From positions 431,230 to 495,229 of the forward strand of contig JAREIK010002677.1 of assembly GCA_029783825.1 (NCBI GenBank): a DNA stretch of 64,000 bases, written 5' to 3'. The notes under the pieces were generated by a model, which saw only the letters and a list, made by a program, of their open reading frames with translations, was not told where the DNA came from and made no database searches. Made by a program: the position numbers and the translations under genes. Shown here one piece after another: positions 26,151 to 39,650 of this stretch (position 1 is the stretch's first letter; each line of letters starts with the position of its first letter). Source of the stretch: Sapria himalayana (Eukaryota > Streptophyta > Magnoliopsida > Malpighiales > Rafflesiaceae).

Positions 26151-27060
26151 ATTTAAATTTTTTTAATTTATTATTTGTTTTAATATTTTATTTAATTTTA
26201 TTTATCAAATATATGTTATGGTCTATAGATGAGCTATTTTTGAAAGACACATTCTCCTCGTAAAATTATAAAAAATGATATTAAAATAAATAATTTAAAA
26301 TATATAAAAATACAAAAAATATATATTAATAAGGACTAAAATAACTATTTTTATGATTATAATTTTTTAAAAAAATTATCCAAAAAGTTTTTATAAAATT
26401 TTTAATTTAGAAACTTATTATTAAAGTAAGATTAAATTATTAATTCTATAATTATAATAATTTTTAAGATATTTTAAAAATTAAATGAAAATACATTAAA
26501 ATTGCGACTAATATAAAGGTAAAATAATTCATTATATTATTTAATAAAGAGATTTTCAAAAATATCTGAATTGATGAATAAACTAGAAAATATTAATATT
26601 ATTATACGTATATAAAAATTTTATAATTATATGAAACTTTAAAAAAAAATAATTAATAGAAAATTTGAAAATCTTGAATTATAATAAAAATTTAATTTTT
26701 TTATTAAATTTAAAAAAAAATAATTTTACTTTTAAAAATAAATACATAGATGTGTGCCCATACTAAAATTTATAAGAATTAAATTAGTAATAATTTTATT
26801 ATTTGCTTTTAAAATTCTGTCTTTATTAAAATAATAAATATAACTTTTTTAATTATCTTCTTACTTTAAGTAATTTTAATAATTTTTAAAATTATTAATA
26901 ATCTCAAATAATATGAAATTTTATGCCTTTAAAATTATTTCAGATTATCTTCATAAAATTTAATATGAATTCTTAAAAATTTATAACCATAAAATATATA
27001 TATTTATATATTTTTTAACATAAAAAACATTTTATAACTTTTAGGAGAGTGACTTGAAGA
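26150..27060. repeat. AT-rich segment, inverted partner at 37480-38400
   Basis: The segment begins with ATGGTCTATAGATGAGCTAT at about 26219. It shares TAAAATAACTATTTTT..GATTATAATTT and the general order of words with the reverse complement of 37480-38400. It is extremely AT-rich, with no coding trace. Confidence 0.45.
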
Positions 27061-27369
27061 CAACTTATCTTTTCATGTATGTCTTATTATATGAAGTTTA
27101 TAAATTTTGTAGCTATTTGATTTTTTTTGTTATAAGGCTAAACATAATCTTTTTTGAAATTATTTATATATATATTGTTTAATTAATTTTATAATATAAA
27201 ATTGTAAGGTGTTTGTTTTTCATGTGTACTTGCTACACGCACATGAATTCTGTTGAAAATATTTTGATAATAAATATAAAAAATGAGTCTTTTAGTAATT
27301 TATATATTTATTGTTTATTTAATGTTTTTATAATGAAAAATTTAAATAATATGGTAAAATATATAGTCA

Positions 27370-27475
27370 TTTGTTGTTGAGACTCAAGAGACAACTGTAA
27401 CAAGTGCCTGAGTCCTCCACAGTTCGCCTCTATCTCTCGACACTGATGCATCAAAAGCTAATCGAAGAGTAAGTG
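27370..27475 (+). other. exon-like segment with splice-donor-like end
   Basis: A stretch of about 100 bases of near-normal composition lies in extremely AT-rich DNA (GAGACAACTGTAACAAGTGC .. CTCTATCTCTCGACACTG). It ends CGAAGAGTAAGTGAG, which resembles a splice donor. It could be a non-coding first exon or a captured fragment. No protein family is recognised, and downstream sequence to 27780 shows no partner exon. Confidence 0.3.
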
Positions 27476-27779
27476 AGAATTTCTTATTGATTTGAAGTAT
27501 GTTTTCTACCCTAATTCTTCATTGATTATCTTAATGGAAAAGTGTGTATTTTGATTCTTTTATTTTTTATTTCGAAATCATTCTTCATTACTCACCATGG
27601 TATGCTTGGATTGCTTTTATAAATTGATTTGTATACATACGTCATGCATGTGTGATATAATGCGTTCTCATTGTGTGGATGTTGATGCTGCACAACATGT
27701 ATGCCGACTTGATTTTTATTTTTTTTCCACTCGACAGCCTTGTGATTTTAAATGTTAATCAAGAAATGGGTGTTGGTGC

Positions 27780-27971
27780 TTGTGGTGAGTAGTGTGTATA
27801 TAACAATATATTTAATATTTAAATAATAAATTATGTAAATATGATAATCCCAAGTGTAATACCACATAAATATATAAGTGTATTTTACTATATCTATAAC
27901 TATAAAAATAGTATACATGAACATAACTATATATAAATATAACAACATATATTTAATATACATATATATAG

Positions 27972-28002
<31 letters not shown>

Positions 28003-28140
28003 ACTATATATAAATGTAGTTAGCAATATGTATATCAACATATTACTATATATAATTGTATTTATCTACATCAATACCTATACATAGCTATATGTCTAAA
28101 TATATATAATTACATGAAAAACTATATATAACTACATCTG
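27780..28140. repeat. TATAACTATA-type minisatellite segment
   Basis: Words such as ATAACTATATATAAATATAA, CAACATATATTTAATATACA and TACATAGCTATATGT match the repeat unit of the larger array at 54400-55990 in the same orientation. Confidence 0.5.
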
Positions 28141-30777
28141 CAACATGTATAATTACAACCTTCAGAAACTTATCATACATTCATATCATTCATCTCATTC
28201 ATACATGTTTTTTTGGATATTGTATTAATCTATATCATTTTTCATATATTATAGGAACTTAAATTTAATTTTTTCAACCTTAAATGTATTTTTATTGTAT
28301 TTTTATATGTTTATATAAATCATTATGATTTAATATGTTTAGGGTTTTTATTTTTGTTTCACTTAATATCATTTAACTAAAATTGATTTCTAATAAAATG
28401 TTCATTTTTTAAAATTCATGTTGTAAATTTCTAAACAAATAATAATATGTTTGTGTAGTAAATATTATAAAAAATTTTTAAAATATATATGTGATGTAGT
28501 TTCAATTTACAAAGATAAAACTTTAAAAATAAAATTTATTTACAAAATAAAATTTGTACCTCATAATATGCAATATGTTATATTTATTATACATAAGTAA
28601 TGTTTGAAATGTATCTATTAATTACAAAAAAACATTGTCAAGTATTCAAATTAAAAAAAAATTTAAAAATAATTATTAAAAAAAACAAATTCTTATATTT
28701 ATATGGTCATTTATATATTTTGAATAAAATAAAAAAAATAATTACTTGTAGAAAAATTTACCCATATATTTATATGGTAATCTATTTTGTTTGAACATAA
28801 TTAAAGTAATAATTGATTTTTTACAATACATTAAAGGCATGTATTTATATGCACAACATTATATTTGTTTGAATATTAGAGTTTCTAAAAATTTATTAAT
28901 AACAATAAATAATAGGTAGAAATTTATCATAGTCATTAATATTTTATAAATATTAATATATAATATTTGATTTAAATATAAAGAATTTATAATATTTTAT
29001 AAATCGTGTACAATATATAATATTTTATTTTAATTAAATTTTCAAAATCAAAAAATTTTAAATACATTTACACACACGCGCACACACACGCACACACATA
29101 TATATATAATAGTTTCATGTGTAACTTTAAAAATACATTATGTATATATGTATATGTGTGTGTTTGTGTGGGTGTATAGTAGTATATGCATGCATACAAG
29201 TATATACACTACTTTGAAAATGTAATTACATGTGTGATATATACAAAAGTACAAATATGTGTATGCTGATATATAATGAATAGTAATGTATATGGATGGA
29301 TAAATGTGAGTGTGTGTGTAGGGTAGTGTATATGCACATATATATTTATGCATATATATGTAAATATCAACATTGATTTTGAGAAGAAAAATACTTGAGC
29401 ACATAAATATTAACATGTTCCACAAATTTGTAAGTGTAGGAGCAGAAAGTGATATTATTACAAGATGCTACTACTCTCCCAACTATAACACTTTGCCTTA
29501 AAATTTTATCAGAGTACTACTTGCAATGATAAGGTTCATTCAATACTACATACCATGGAGTTACATTTTCATTCAATATTATAATTTGTTCAAATAAAAA
29601 AAAACTATCTAATATCTTTTTCAACAACTCTTCTATCTTTTTGTTCTAGTCTTGATAAGCTATTTTCAATTGTGCTTATATGTACATTTTTTACCTAATA
29701 CCTCTAGTTTAAACTATCGTAATAGTAAAATTCATCAAATCAATCTAGACTTGACATCTTTCTTTTTTATGATATATTTGATTATAGAATATTTAGTATA
29801 TGCTATGACTTTGGTTCCCACTAAATATGATATTAACTTGCCAATAGAAAAGATTGTTAATACAAGTTCTTTCACTATAGTGGTGTAATTCAATTGGGCA
29901 TTTGAGAGTGTGTTGTTATCATAATATATGATAACTTTATAAATATTTGTAGTGTGTATATAACAACATATTTTCTAATATATAAACTTTTTTTTAGAAA
30001 AATATACAAATATATTAATTGATATTATGGTTTTTTATTATTGAGACACAAAAATAATAATAATAATCAAATAATCAAAAATATCTTGAATCACTCAAAG
30101 AGAATAAAAGCAATTCCATACATATTTTCATATATTTGTGAATATAAATGGACCACAGCATACATCTTCTTGAGAAAACCCAATAAAAGATTTACAATAT
30201 TGAAAACATTTTTAATATCAATCCTAAAGAATAAGAGAAACTATATTCTCATATTTTTCTTTATATCTAGTAGAGATAACAATGGAAAACTCATCGATAA
30301 ATAATCACATAAACATAGGCTGAAATAAAATAATTTTTCATTTAAATATATTACTTAAAAACTAAAAAAAAATATTTAAATCATTGAGCTATTCGAAACA
30401 TTTATAAAAAAATATTTGAATATAAAAATATTCAATTCATTAATATATATAATAATAGTATCAACTACAATAATATAACACAACTTTCCTCCAACTCATA
30501 TTTATAGAAATAATATATGTAACTCAAAAAAAATCATAAAAATGCGAATCTTAAAGACTTTTCCAAATACATTTCATTATTTAAATCATTATGATTAAAT
30601 GTATTATTAAAAATTAATTAATTAATTAATTAAAACAAGAATGAGATATAATTTATCGTATAATTTTAAATACATATAGAGGCAAAAGCATAAAAAAACT
30701 AGTTAAATAATTAGTAAGTCAATACATAATTCTTTAGACATTGAGGTATAAAAACTTTTAATTCAAAATAAGATCAA

Positions 30778-30812
<35 letters not shown>

Positions 30813-32907
30813 TTAATTCATCAAAATAAAATATTATTAGTTTCTTACTTATTCAAAAAATCATAATTATGTAACAAAATAAAAAATAATATTATAATAA
30901 TATTTCTTTTTATAAAAAAAACACAATCATTACATAACATAAAAGTGGATTTAAATATATATGATTAAAATATTTTAACATAAATTCTCTTCTCATATAT
31001 CATCATTATTTTTATCCAGTATATTAGGAGTTAGAAAGTTTTTACTATCATATGATTGATTTCATATTAAATAAATATGAAATCATTACAATTTATATGA
31101 TTTTTCATCTATAATAATTCGTGTCAAACTTAACTTAGTCATATTATTATATGTTCTTGCTAAATGATATTTAAGATTAAGAAAATCATTAAAAAAAATG
31201 GCCACAAAATTCCTAAGAAAACCCAAATGTGAGTTAACTTGAAAACAATCTCTTTGGCCTCATATAGATTGCCACGACGAAAAGAATATTTAAAGAAATT
31301 ATATCACTCAATTACTAATTTGTGGTAATGATGAATTGTAGTTATATTTTTTTTGAATACTATAATGACCTAGAAAGACATGAGATGACACAATTTATTT
31401 TCTTACTTTTAAAGAAACATTTGAACAAAATTCATACCCCCTACAACACGAATGATAAATGATGTGATTAAATAATTGATAAGAAATACAATTTGAAAAA
31501 AATAAAAGAAGATATCAATATGATTAAGTAATTTGTAATCATAATTGATTCATCCTAAAATGTCTTATAAAAAAATTTTAAAGTTGTCTTAATTGAATAT
31601 TTTATCTAATCTCTAAATTTTCAATAAGAAAATAATATGACTACATAAAATACAAGATAAATCACTTTATTTTTTTTCAAGAAAAATACAAACTCTCACA
31701 ATGTATATTATATAATAATATAATTTTTAAAAATATTTATTTCATATTTTTAGTGAATATCAATCATTTTAAAAAAATAAAGCATATATATATAAAAATT
31801 ATTTTTTTCCTTATGAGATATGAATTATGTAATGCGATAATACTTATTTATAAAAATAGTTAACAAAATAATAAAAGTCATCTTGCATAATAATATTATA
31901 TAATATTTTAGGTAATCTAGATAAGATATATTTCTAATAATAATTTTTTGACGTACTATAAAAACACTAGCATATTTTCTTAAGTTTACCTCATTATTAA
32001 TATAAATAATATATTTATGCTTGATTTCATAAGTTTTAAATTTTATCAAAACAAAAAAATTAAACTGATAGTGAATAAAAAAAAGATAAATGAAAACTAA
32101 GCATCTAATTTATTCTCTGATATGACAAAAATAGGGATAGACAACATGATCAATTCATTGAAAAGTCATCCACAAAGTTATATAAATCCTACAAAAATAT
32201 CTTAAAAAAACATGGTTAACTCTAAAATTAAAATTAAGTTATTTAGCATGATAACTTAAAATAATAAGATTAACAATAATGTAATAACACATTGTAGATC
32301 ATATAATATTAGCATAAGCTAGTATGGCATTAGCTACTTTAAAAAAGATTTAAGAAAAATAGAAATTTAACAAAAAAGAATTTTTAACTCATAGATCAAC
32401 AATGCAAAAGTTAATAATTAAATTTGAAAAAAAAATATTAAAAAACTTTAGCCTCGCGAGAAGATGAAGAACGTGAAAAACTTAGAGAATGTTTTAAAAT
32501 ACTTCACTCAAGAAATTTATAGTATTTGTTGGCACATTATGTTGTTAATTCTCAAAAAACCTAGTGGCATGCTTGACAAATTTTATACTTATACCAATAG
32601 TAAAATTGAATTGTTAAAGAATACAATTCAAATACTTTAAGTTAAGTGGAAAATAGAAAAGATAATATAATTGTACCAAGATAATAAAATGAACATTGAT
32701 ACTATTATACTAAATAAGCATCATAGTAATATTATTGATTATTATAAAATTAAAAACATTATAATGAGATAAATATAAATTAATAAATATATATATGTAA
32801 TGTATCATGTTATAAATAGAGTGCACTCAAAAACTAAAGAATTAAAAGTATAAATAATTTTAAAAATAAGTAATTGAAAAAGTATGATTAGTACTGCTAA
32901 CTTCAAA
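28141..32907. other. AT-rich spacer, no gene seen
   Basis: About 4.8 kb of very AT-rich sequence. It contains a CACACGCGCACACACACGCA-type CA tract at about 29070-29100 leading into TATATA, a TGTGTGTG/TATGTATATG area at 29140-29350, and a pure AT run at 30778-30802. Short open frames (such as 29652-29888 and 30041-30304) have no recognisable domain and biased AT-driven composition. I do not call them genes. Confidence 0.6.
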
Positions 32908-34027
32908 GACTATAAGAAAAATCCCATTTAGTTAGGGACAATTCCCAAGCGAAATGGGTATTTTCATCCCTAAATGGGATATAACGATGGATTACTGACG
33001 AATCAGTTCCCTATCTAAAGTGCTTCTCACTAAATTTTAGCGACGAAAGTGTCCCTGGCTAAAAAGTTAGCGGCGGAAAAATCATTTGCTAAAAAAGAAA
33101 AATTTCATAGCTAAATTAGTAAGATAAATGAGTTATTCCATCGCTAAACAAAAATAATAATGGATTATTCCCTAGCTAAAGTGTTATCTATAAATTTTAG
33201 CAATGGATATAGTCTCTAGCTAAATAAATATAGCGACGGATTATCCGTCACTAATTTTAATGTCCCTAGATAAATTAGCTAGGGAAAATTCCCTTGCTAA
33301 TTTAGCGAGAGATTTTTCCCTTGCTAATTTAGCGAGAGATTTTTCCCTTGCTAATTTATCAAGAGAATATTCCCTAGCCATTTTAATTTCAAAAATAATT
33401 TCAGAATTTAAAAATTTTTAAATTTTTTATTAAATAATTTAATATTTTTATATCAAATTTAATAAAAACTGAAACTATGTATAATTTATAATAAACAAAA
33501 AATAAAATCATTTAAAATCTTTATGTAAAATCATTATTCAGCATAATTGAAACAAAAAAATAACAAACTTTTATGTGATCTTATTCATCAATTTTTCTAC
33601 CCACCATGCATAAAGTATAATATATTCATTCATTGATGATGTTTTCTCTCCCTCTGCTCCCCTGATCATCATTTTTCTACTGTGACAAAGCTGTCCGAGT
33701 AACATAACGTAATATCTAGTTAAAAATCTCATCACTTATAGAAGCTTTGTAAGAGGAACAATGTGGTATCATATCTATAAGAAAATTAAACAACTCAGTA
33801 AAATTAACAAAAAAAGTTATGTTTTGATACATATATAATCCTGCAGTATATATTTAAATATATACTAGCATTTCATTTGTACATATATTACAGCAGTATA
33901 TGTACATATAAACAATATTATAATGTGTTCATATAAACTAAGTACAAATATACTCAGTATATACATACATAAAATACTACAGTATTAAATGTACGTATAC
34001 ACTGACTTTATTCGTATGTATATACCT

Positions 34028-34612
34028 CATTTGGTGTTGTTGCTGCTACTTCTGTAGCCGCTCCTACCGTATCTGCCATTGCCAATGTCACTGCGAATAA
34101 CACTACTGCTATCATTGTTACCACGGCTACCTCTACTGCCACCTCTGATGCCGTTGCCTTTGCTGCCGCTGCTGCTACTGCTGCTGGCCGCCACAGCCAC
34201 TGGTCGCTGTAGTGGCAGCCGAGGCTGTCGGTGCTACCACTGCATGCTGGTGCTACCGCTGCATGCCGGTGCTGCCGCTGCCGCCCCTAAAGCTCCGGCC
34301 ACTGCCCCCACTGCTATTGTCGCCGTCAATGCTGCCGCTGCCACCTCTACCACTACTTCAGGTGCTACCACTGCTTCTGGTGCTACTAATGCTTTAGTTG
34401 CAGCTGTTGCAACCACCACTCCCACCGCTGCTTCCGGTGCAGCCGGTGCTGCTGCCTCTGCCGCTACCTCTGATGTTGTGGCTCTAGCCGATGCTGCTCC
34501 GCCACTGTAGTGGCCACTGCTACCGCTTCTACTGCCACCGTTGCTACTACCACCGCTGGTGCTTTTGTTGCCGTCTCTACCATCCCTGCCACCGATGTCA
34601 CTATGATTATTG
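34028..34612. repeat. GC-rich period-3 island (copy B, module 2)
   Basis: About 585 bases of GCC/GCT/ACC/GTT triplets, the reverse complement type of islands 1 and 2. Open frames on both strands (Ala/Thr/Leu-rich) follow from the triplet repeat. The island is flanked by the palindromic array on its left and the conserved leader on its right, the mirror image of copy A. Confidence 0.85.
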
Positions 34613-35167
34613 CTGATAATAGGGTTTTACATACCTATAATAGGCTAAAACTATACCCAAAAAATTCGGAGACACACAAACATATTCACAGATATATAAT
34701 AACAGTTATTATAGACATGAACAAACATAAATTAAAGTTGATTGTAATACAGCTTCAACAAGAATTTAATTAAATAATTTAATATATTTATATTAAATTC
34801 AATAAAAATAGAAACTATAAATGAAAATTTTAAATTAAACAAAAAAATTCATTTAATAACTTATTCTATTACAATATTTTAAATAACTAAAACAAAATAT
34901 AATAAAATTATTTTACATCTTATTAATCAATGTATCTACTGACAGTGCATAAAGTATAATCTATTCATGCATTTACGTTGCTTTCTCTCCCTTTGCTTCT
35001 CTGATCTCCAACTTTCTACTGCGAAAATGTTGTCCGATCACGGTGCATCATGTATGTTGAAAATTCCATTCACTTATATGAACTTCGAATGGAAAATAAT
35101 GCAGTACCATATCTGTAAGAAATTTAAACCACTCAATCAAATCAAAATAAATATAAAAAAAACTATG

Positions 35168-35170
<3 letters not shown>

Positions 35171-35212
<42 letters not shown>

Positions 35213-35415
35213 CTACAGTAAATATGTACATATATACTAGCATTTCACTCATACATAAATTACTGTAATACTATAGTAATTTAATTTAAACTACAATAAA
35301 TATGTACATATAAACTACAGTATTACGTGTACATATATACTGAGTACATATATACTTAGTATATATTTACATATAAAACTGCAGTATTATATGTATGTAT
35401 TACCGACTATATACA
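35171..35415. repeat. palindromic array with AT run (copy B)
   Basis: A pure AT run at 35173-35211 leads into TACATATATACTAGC, TACATATATACTGAGTACAT and related palindromic words. It corresponds to the array at 5373-5580. Confidence 0.7.
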
Positions 35416-35429
35416 TATGTATATACCAC

Positions 35430-35925
35430 ATTTGTTGTCATTGTTGCTGCTCCCGCTGCCACTGCCACTGCCCCTACTATTGTAGCAGCTACTGCGGCCA
35501 CTGCCACTACTGTCATCACTGTTGCTGCTGCCGCCGCTACTGCCTCCACTACCGGTGTTGTCGCTCCTACCACCGCTGCTTCTGCCACTGCTATTGCCGG
35601 CACTGTTGCACCCCCTACTGCCACTACAACTAGTGCTGCCACTGATGTCGCCGTTGGCATTAATGCTGTCGCTGCCGCTGATGTCGCCTCATGTCGCCGC
35701 TAACGCTGCTTCTGCCACTACCAATGCTACCACTGCCACCGCTACCTACGCTTCTGTTGATGCCGCTGCTACCATAGATGTCGACGTTCTCGCCACTTCT
35801 GATGCTGCCACAGCTGCCACTGTTGCCGCCGCTGCCCCCTCTACCACTGCTACTAGTGCGGCCTGTGATGCCGGTTCTGCCTCCGCAGCCATTGCTGCCG
35901 GAGCCACCGCCGCCGCTACTGCCAA
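35430..35925. repeat. GC-rich period-3 island (copy B, module 1)
   Basis: About 495 bases of GCC/GCT/ACT triplets. At its right edge (CCGCCGCTACTGCC) similarity to copy A stops and AT-rich DNA begins, so the truncation point of copy B lies within or at the end of the island. Confidence 0.85.
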
Positions 35926-36960
35926 AATAAAATCCAACATTATTCATGTTTTTATATAAAATTATATTTAAAATAAAATGCAGCTTACTTTATATATTAC
36001 ATTTTAGGAAAATCTTGCAATATAGGCTCTTTAAGAACAATACTGGAATTTTAAAAATAAAGAATAATTAAAAGATAAGAATAAAACTTAATTTTTTTAG
36101 TGGACTCATATAATCAAGATAGCTAGAAAATTATGAGATAAACTTATTAATATTCAATATTTTTCATATTAGTTATTTTTTCACCATCAATTTATCTTTA
36201 AGTATTAAGTCTCATCTCACTAGGCAATAAATCTCAAAAATAACATCATTAAAACAGACATAAAAAATTCAAGTTTAATGAAACTATAATAATTCAAAAT
36301 AAAAATTAATACATGATATTTTATTCTTGGCCTAGAATAATAATTTTCATCATCAGTTGTATACATAAGCACGCAAAGGCAAAATTATTAAATATGCAAC
36401 AAAACATAAACTTCACCTCACTAAATCTCATAAAAATTTTAAAATAAAATATATTTGTGCAGAAAGAATACAAAAATAACTAATCAATATTAAAATATAT
36501 ATTACATGAATATAATGGAGATCATATCTTGACACAATAATAAATATTTTTGTCCAAGAACAATAAATATCAAGTTTGAGACTCATCAGACATAATATCT
36601 CTAAATTTTAGAGATAAGGCTATTAAGATATGCATTAAATAGGGACTCCTCACAATGCATATGACAACACAATAACGAGTATGTACATTCAATTTGAATT
36701 ATACACATATGTGATGAAAAAGAATAGGATTGGCCAAGCTATGTCTAGTTTATTCACAATTCCTAATTTCTAGATAAAGCTTGGCACGACATTATTGCAT
36801 TGTAATTCAAATTTGATATCTACCCAAATATATTTTCTTATGTATGATTTTTATGATTGAATTTTTCTTCAAAAAAGTAAGTTGCTATTTCTAAATTAGA
36901 TAAAATAGAAATACTAATTTTTTCAACATTTTCTAGGAAACTCAAAAATAAAAAGAAATA
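35926..36960. other. spacer, no gene seen
   Basis: AT-rich DNA with no open frame of note and no recognised element. Composition becomes less AT-rich towards 36960, where exon-like sequence starts. Confidence 0.5.
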
Positions 36961-37470
36961 GGGTCAAGCAACGAGAAAGAAATTACTCAGCTGTGAAACA
37001 ACAACATGTCGAACACCACTCTCCATGTCACCACTGATGAATTCATATGCATCCATCATAGAGTTGCTTAATGTCGTCAGTTGATCTGCACACTCATTAC
37101 TCGTATCAGATTATGTTGCCTGAAGCAATAGCAGATGTTATGGCCCCCACTGATGAATTTAGTCCACATAGTTCCCATCCATTAAAGAAGAGGAAGAGAC
37201 CTTAATTTAGTCCCCATTGATGTTATGGCCTCCTTTTGTTGTCTTAATTAGGAGATTACCTATCTGAGTTTACCAGAGTGTCCATGATGTAAAATTGCTA
37301 GTAGAAGAGGTTTTACCCACACGAAGAGCCTGCAGATGGGAACCCAATCTACTAGCATTGTTCTCATGTTTATATGAACACCACCGTAAGCTATGACATT
37401 GTAGATCTCCTATGAGAACCCTAAAACATTGTTATTGCTACCATTAAATGCACAGTTTGAAGTGTGAGCT
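36960..37470 (-). pseudogene. unidentified exon-like fragment
   Basis: On the minus strand about 120 bases read as a plausible peptide segment (NECADQLTTLSNSMMDAYEF, then ISGDMESGVRHVVVSQL). Another stretch reads GSHLQALRVGKTSSTSNF. Composition is clearly less AT-rich than the surroundings. Stops separate the pieces. A phrase containing GGCCATAACATC recurs twice (about 37140 and 37215 on plus as GATGTTATGGCC), suggesting a small internal duplication. I do not recognise the family. It may be a captured host-gene fragment. Confidence 0.35.
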
Positions 37471-37479
37471 CTATTTTTT

Positions 37480-38400
37480 GATAAAAAGTATTTTAATAAA
37501 ACCTTATATATATACTAAACTATTATAAAATAAAATATAAAAAATAACACTAAAATTAAATTATAAAAAATATACTTTAAATAAATAATAGAAATAGATC
37601 TTTATTTAACCATAAATTATAATATTTAATAAATAAATAAATAAAATAATATTATATAATATAAAGTATTCATATATATATATATATATATTTTATCGCC
37701 ATAAATTTATAAGAATTCAATTTATCTTTTATTAATATAATATGAAATAATTATAAAGCATATAATTAAATCTTTTAATCATTATAAATTTTAATGTTTG
37801 ATGTAGTTCATTTAATAACCACACTGAAATATTAATTTTTTAAATAATCAAAATTTTTTTGATATAATTAAAAACAACAATATATTTATCTTAAAATATC
37901 ATGTTTTTTTTAATTTTATGAAAAAATTAAAAAATTTTTTAATAAGTCAAAAATTTTAAATCTTTTAGTCATTATATTTTTAAAAAAATTTCTATAATTA
38001 TAAAAATATTATTTTATACTTTATTTTTATAATATTTACTTATTTATTCATTTATTCATATAATTTATAATTTTTTTGTAAACAAAACAATTGTTTATTT
38101 AGTTTTTTATTAGGTGTAATTTTATATATTTTATATATTAATTTAAATATTTTATAAATATTATAATTAGATAATAAATTATATAATGTTTTGTAATACA
38201 ATATTTAAATAACATAAATAAATTTTTCAGATAAAATTAAGTATAATATTTTAATTAAATTATAATCAAAAAATAGTTATTTTAATCATATTTAATGTAA
38301 ATTTTATTAGTATTTATATATTTATTATTTTTTTTAATAATATCAATTTTAATTATTATATGAGAAGATTGTGTAATTTAAGGATAGCTCATATATAGAC
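37480..38400. repeat. AT-rich segment, inverted relative to 26150-27060
   Basis: The right edge reads GATAGCTCATATATAGACCAT, the reverse complement of the word at 26219. A third related word, GGTATGTCATAGTCTATATA, occurs at about 52861. Similar word order continues inward from this edge. Confidence 0.45.
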
Positions 38401-38759
38401 CATGACATACCTTTAATATAGAAAATAATATAAGATATTAAAATAAATAATGCTTAAAAAAATATCATTGAAGATTAGCAACAGGAAAAAATTAATTTAA
38501 AAACATCATAAAAAACTCTTATATAGAAGACAAAATCTTTATGTCATCTACAAATTGAGTACTCTCATCAAAGCATAAAGAAAATAAATAAAAGTTAGGT
38601 GTATGGCCAGCTTTAAAGTTACAGTTATGTAAAGAAAACATTAGTTGTATAATTAGGACTAAGCTATAGCTATGTAAAAAACATACAACTAAGCAATTTT
38701 GCCTTTTTAAGTAATTAAAAAGATCCCAATAATTAAAAAAATATACATCCAAGTTAAGG

Positions 38760-39180
38760 AAACTGATTTCCATATAAGATTTATGCGAACTAACATTACA
38801 TCACTCTTCATACCTCAGTGTGCTGCACTACACTTCACACCACATTGCACTATTACACTTACACCATAATGGCCAAACTATTATACATTCACTTCTTACT
38901 TGGTGCCACACAACACAACACTGCACCATACACATTAATCCCATTTGACACCTCTGCAACTACCACACTATCAGACACTGTATACCCTTGTCTCAACACC
39001 ACAAATACTATCACATTGTTCAATGTCACTGCACGAATACTACGTTGAAGCCACAACCACGCCGATATCCATTAATATCTTGTCCTCCACATAAACACAC
39101 ACACTATCATTGTTCCACATCACCATTAACACTACATCGACATCACTCTACAATCACGTCAGCTATTTACAGGTAGATCT
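38760..39180. other. G-poor, AC/CT-rich tract
   Basis: About 400 bases rich in CAC, ACT and CTA words (CACTACACTTCACACCACAT) with very little G on the plus strand. Small open frames arise from the bias. There is no clear unit length and no known family. Confidence 0.5.
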
Positions 39181-39479
39181 ACTACTAAACTAAGTGGCAC
39201 ACAATTGTATAGTAACACCTTGTAAATGTAGACATACATTTTATGAATTGCAAACCCTAGCTTATAAATTAAAGAAGAAAATGTATGAGAAAAAAGAAAA
39301 TAAAATACTAAATCATAACTCAAACAGCAAACCTAATTATAATAAAAGAAAAAAAAATGAGCAGGCATAAATCGGTGTTTCCTATTATTAAAAAAATATA
39401 AAAATAAATGGAGGTCGTGAAGTCATACCCAGTATACAAGATTCCCATTTATAGAGATCTGAAAGAATTTAATATATCA

Positions 39480-39650
39480 ATAGTCTTACCTCCCAAATTT
39501 TATAGAGACTACATCTAAAAAGTCTCCAACCTGAGACATACTACCATTAGCTATAGATATTTATCATTGTACAACTGCATTACTCTCCAATATATATGTA
39601 ACACAAAAACTTCCAAGTAATCAATTAGCTCATATTATTTCACCCAAACA
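39480..39650 (-). pseudogene. unidentified exon-like fragment with donor site
   Basis: On the minus strand a segment reads GSMSQVGDFLDVVSIKFG and runs into GGGAGGTAAGACTATTG, a good splice-donor match. It lies 2 kb from the exon-like piece at 36960-37470, in the same orientation, and could be another exon of the same captured gene. Upstream codons contain stops and the family is not recognised. Confidence 0.3.

Larger units (their letters stand above)
32908..35925 (-). mobile_element. CACTA copy B: inverted 3' tail only
   Basis: This is an inverted, diverged copy of the 4820-7710 tail of copy A. In order from 32908: a TIR (GACTATAAGAAAAATCCC), subterminal repeats to 33395 (TTAGCGAGAGATTTTTCCC, GCTAATTTAGCGAG), spacer 2 to 33815, palindromic array 33830-34027, GC-rich island 34028-34612, leader 34612-34760 (GGTTTTACATACCTATAATAGG), spacer 1 to 35165, palindromic array 35171-35415, and GC-rich island 35430-35925. 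The copy ends there. No TNP2 or TnpA gene is found to its right, so it is truncated at the first island. Confidence 0.8.

Noticed and set aside
29138..29425. Minus-strand frame with Tyr/Ile/His-rich sequence
   Set aside because: Translation of TATATG/TGTGTA microsatellite sequence.
34079..35959. Ala/Thr/Leu-rich frames in the inverted islands
   Set aside because: Same triplet artefact as in copy A. Frames are not conserved between the four islands.
38818..39176. Thr/His-rich frames in the G-poor tract
   Set aside because: Composition bias explains them. No motif and no splice support.
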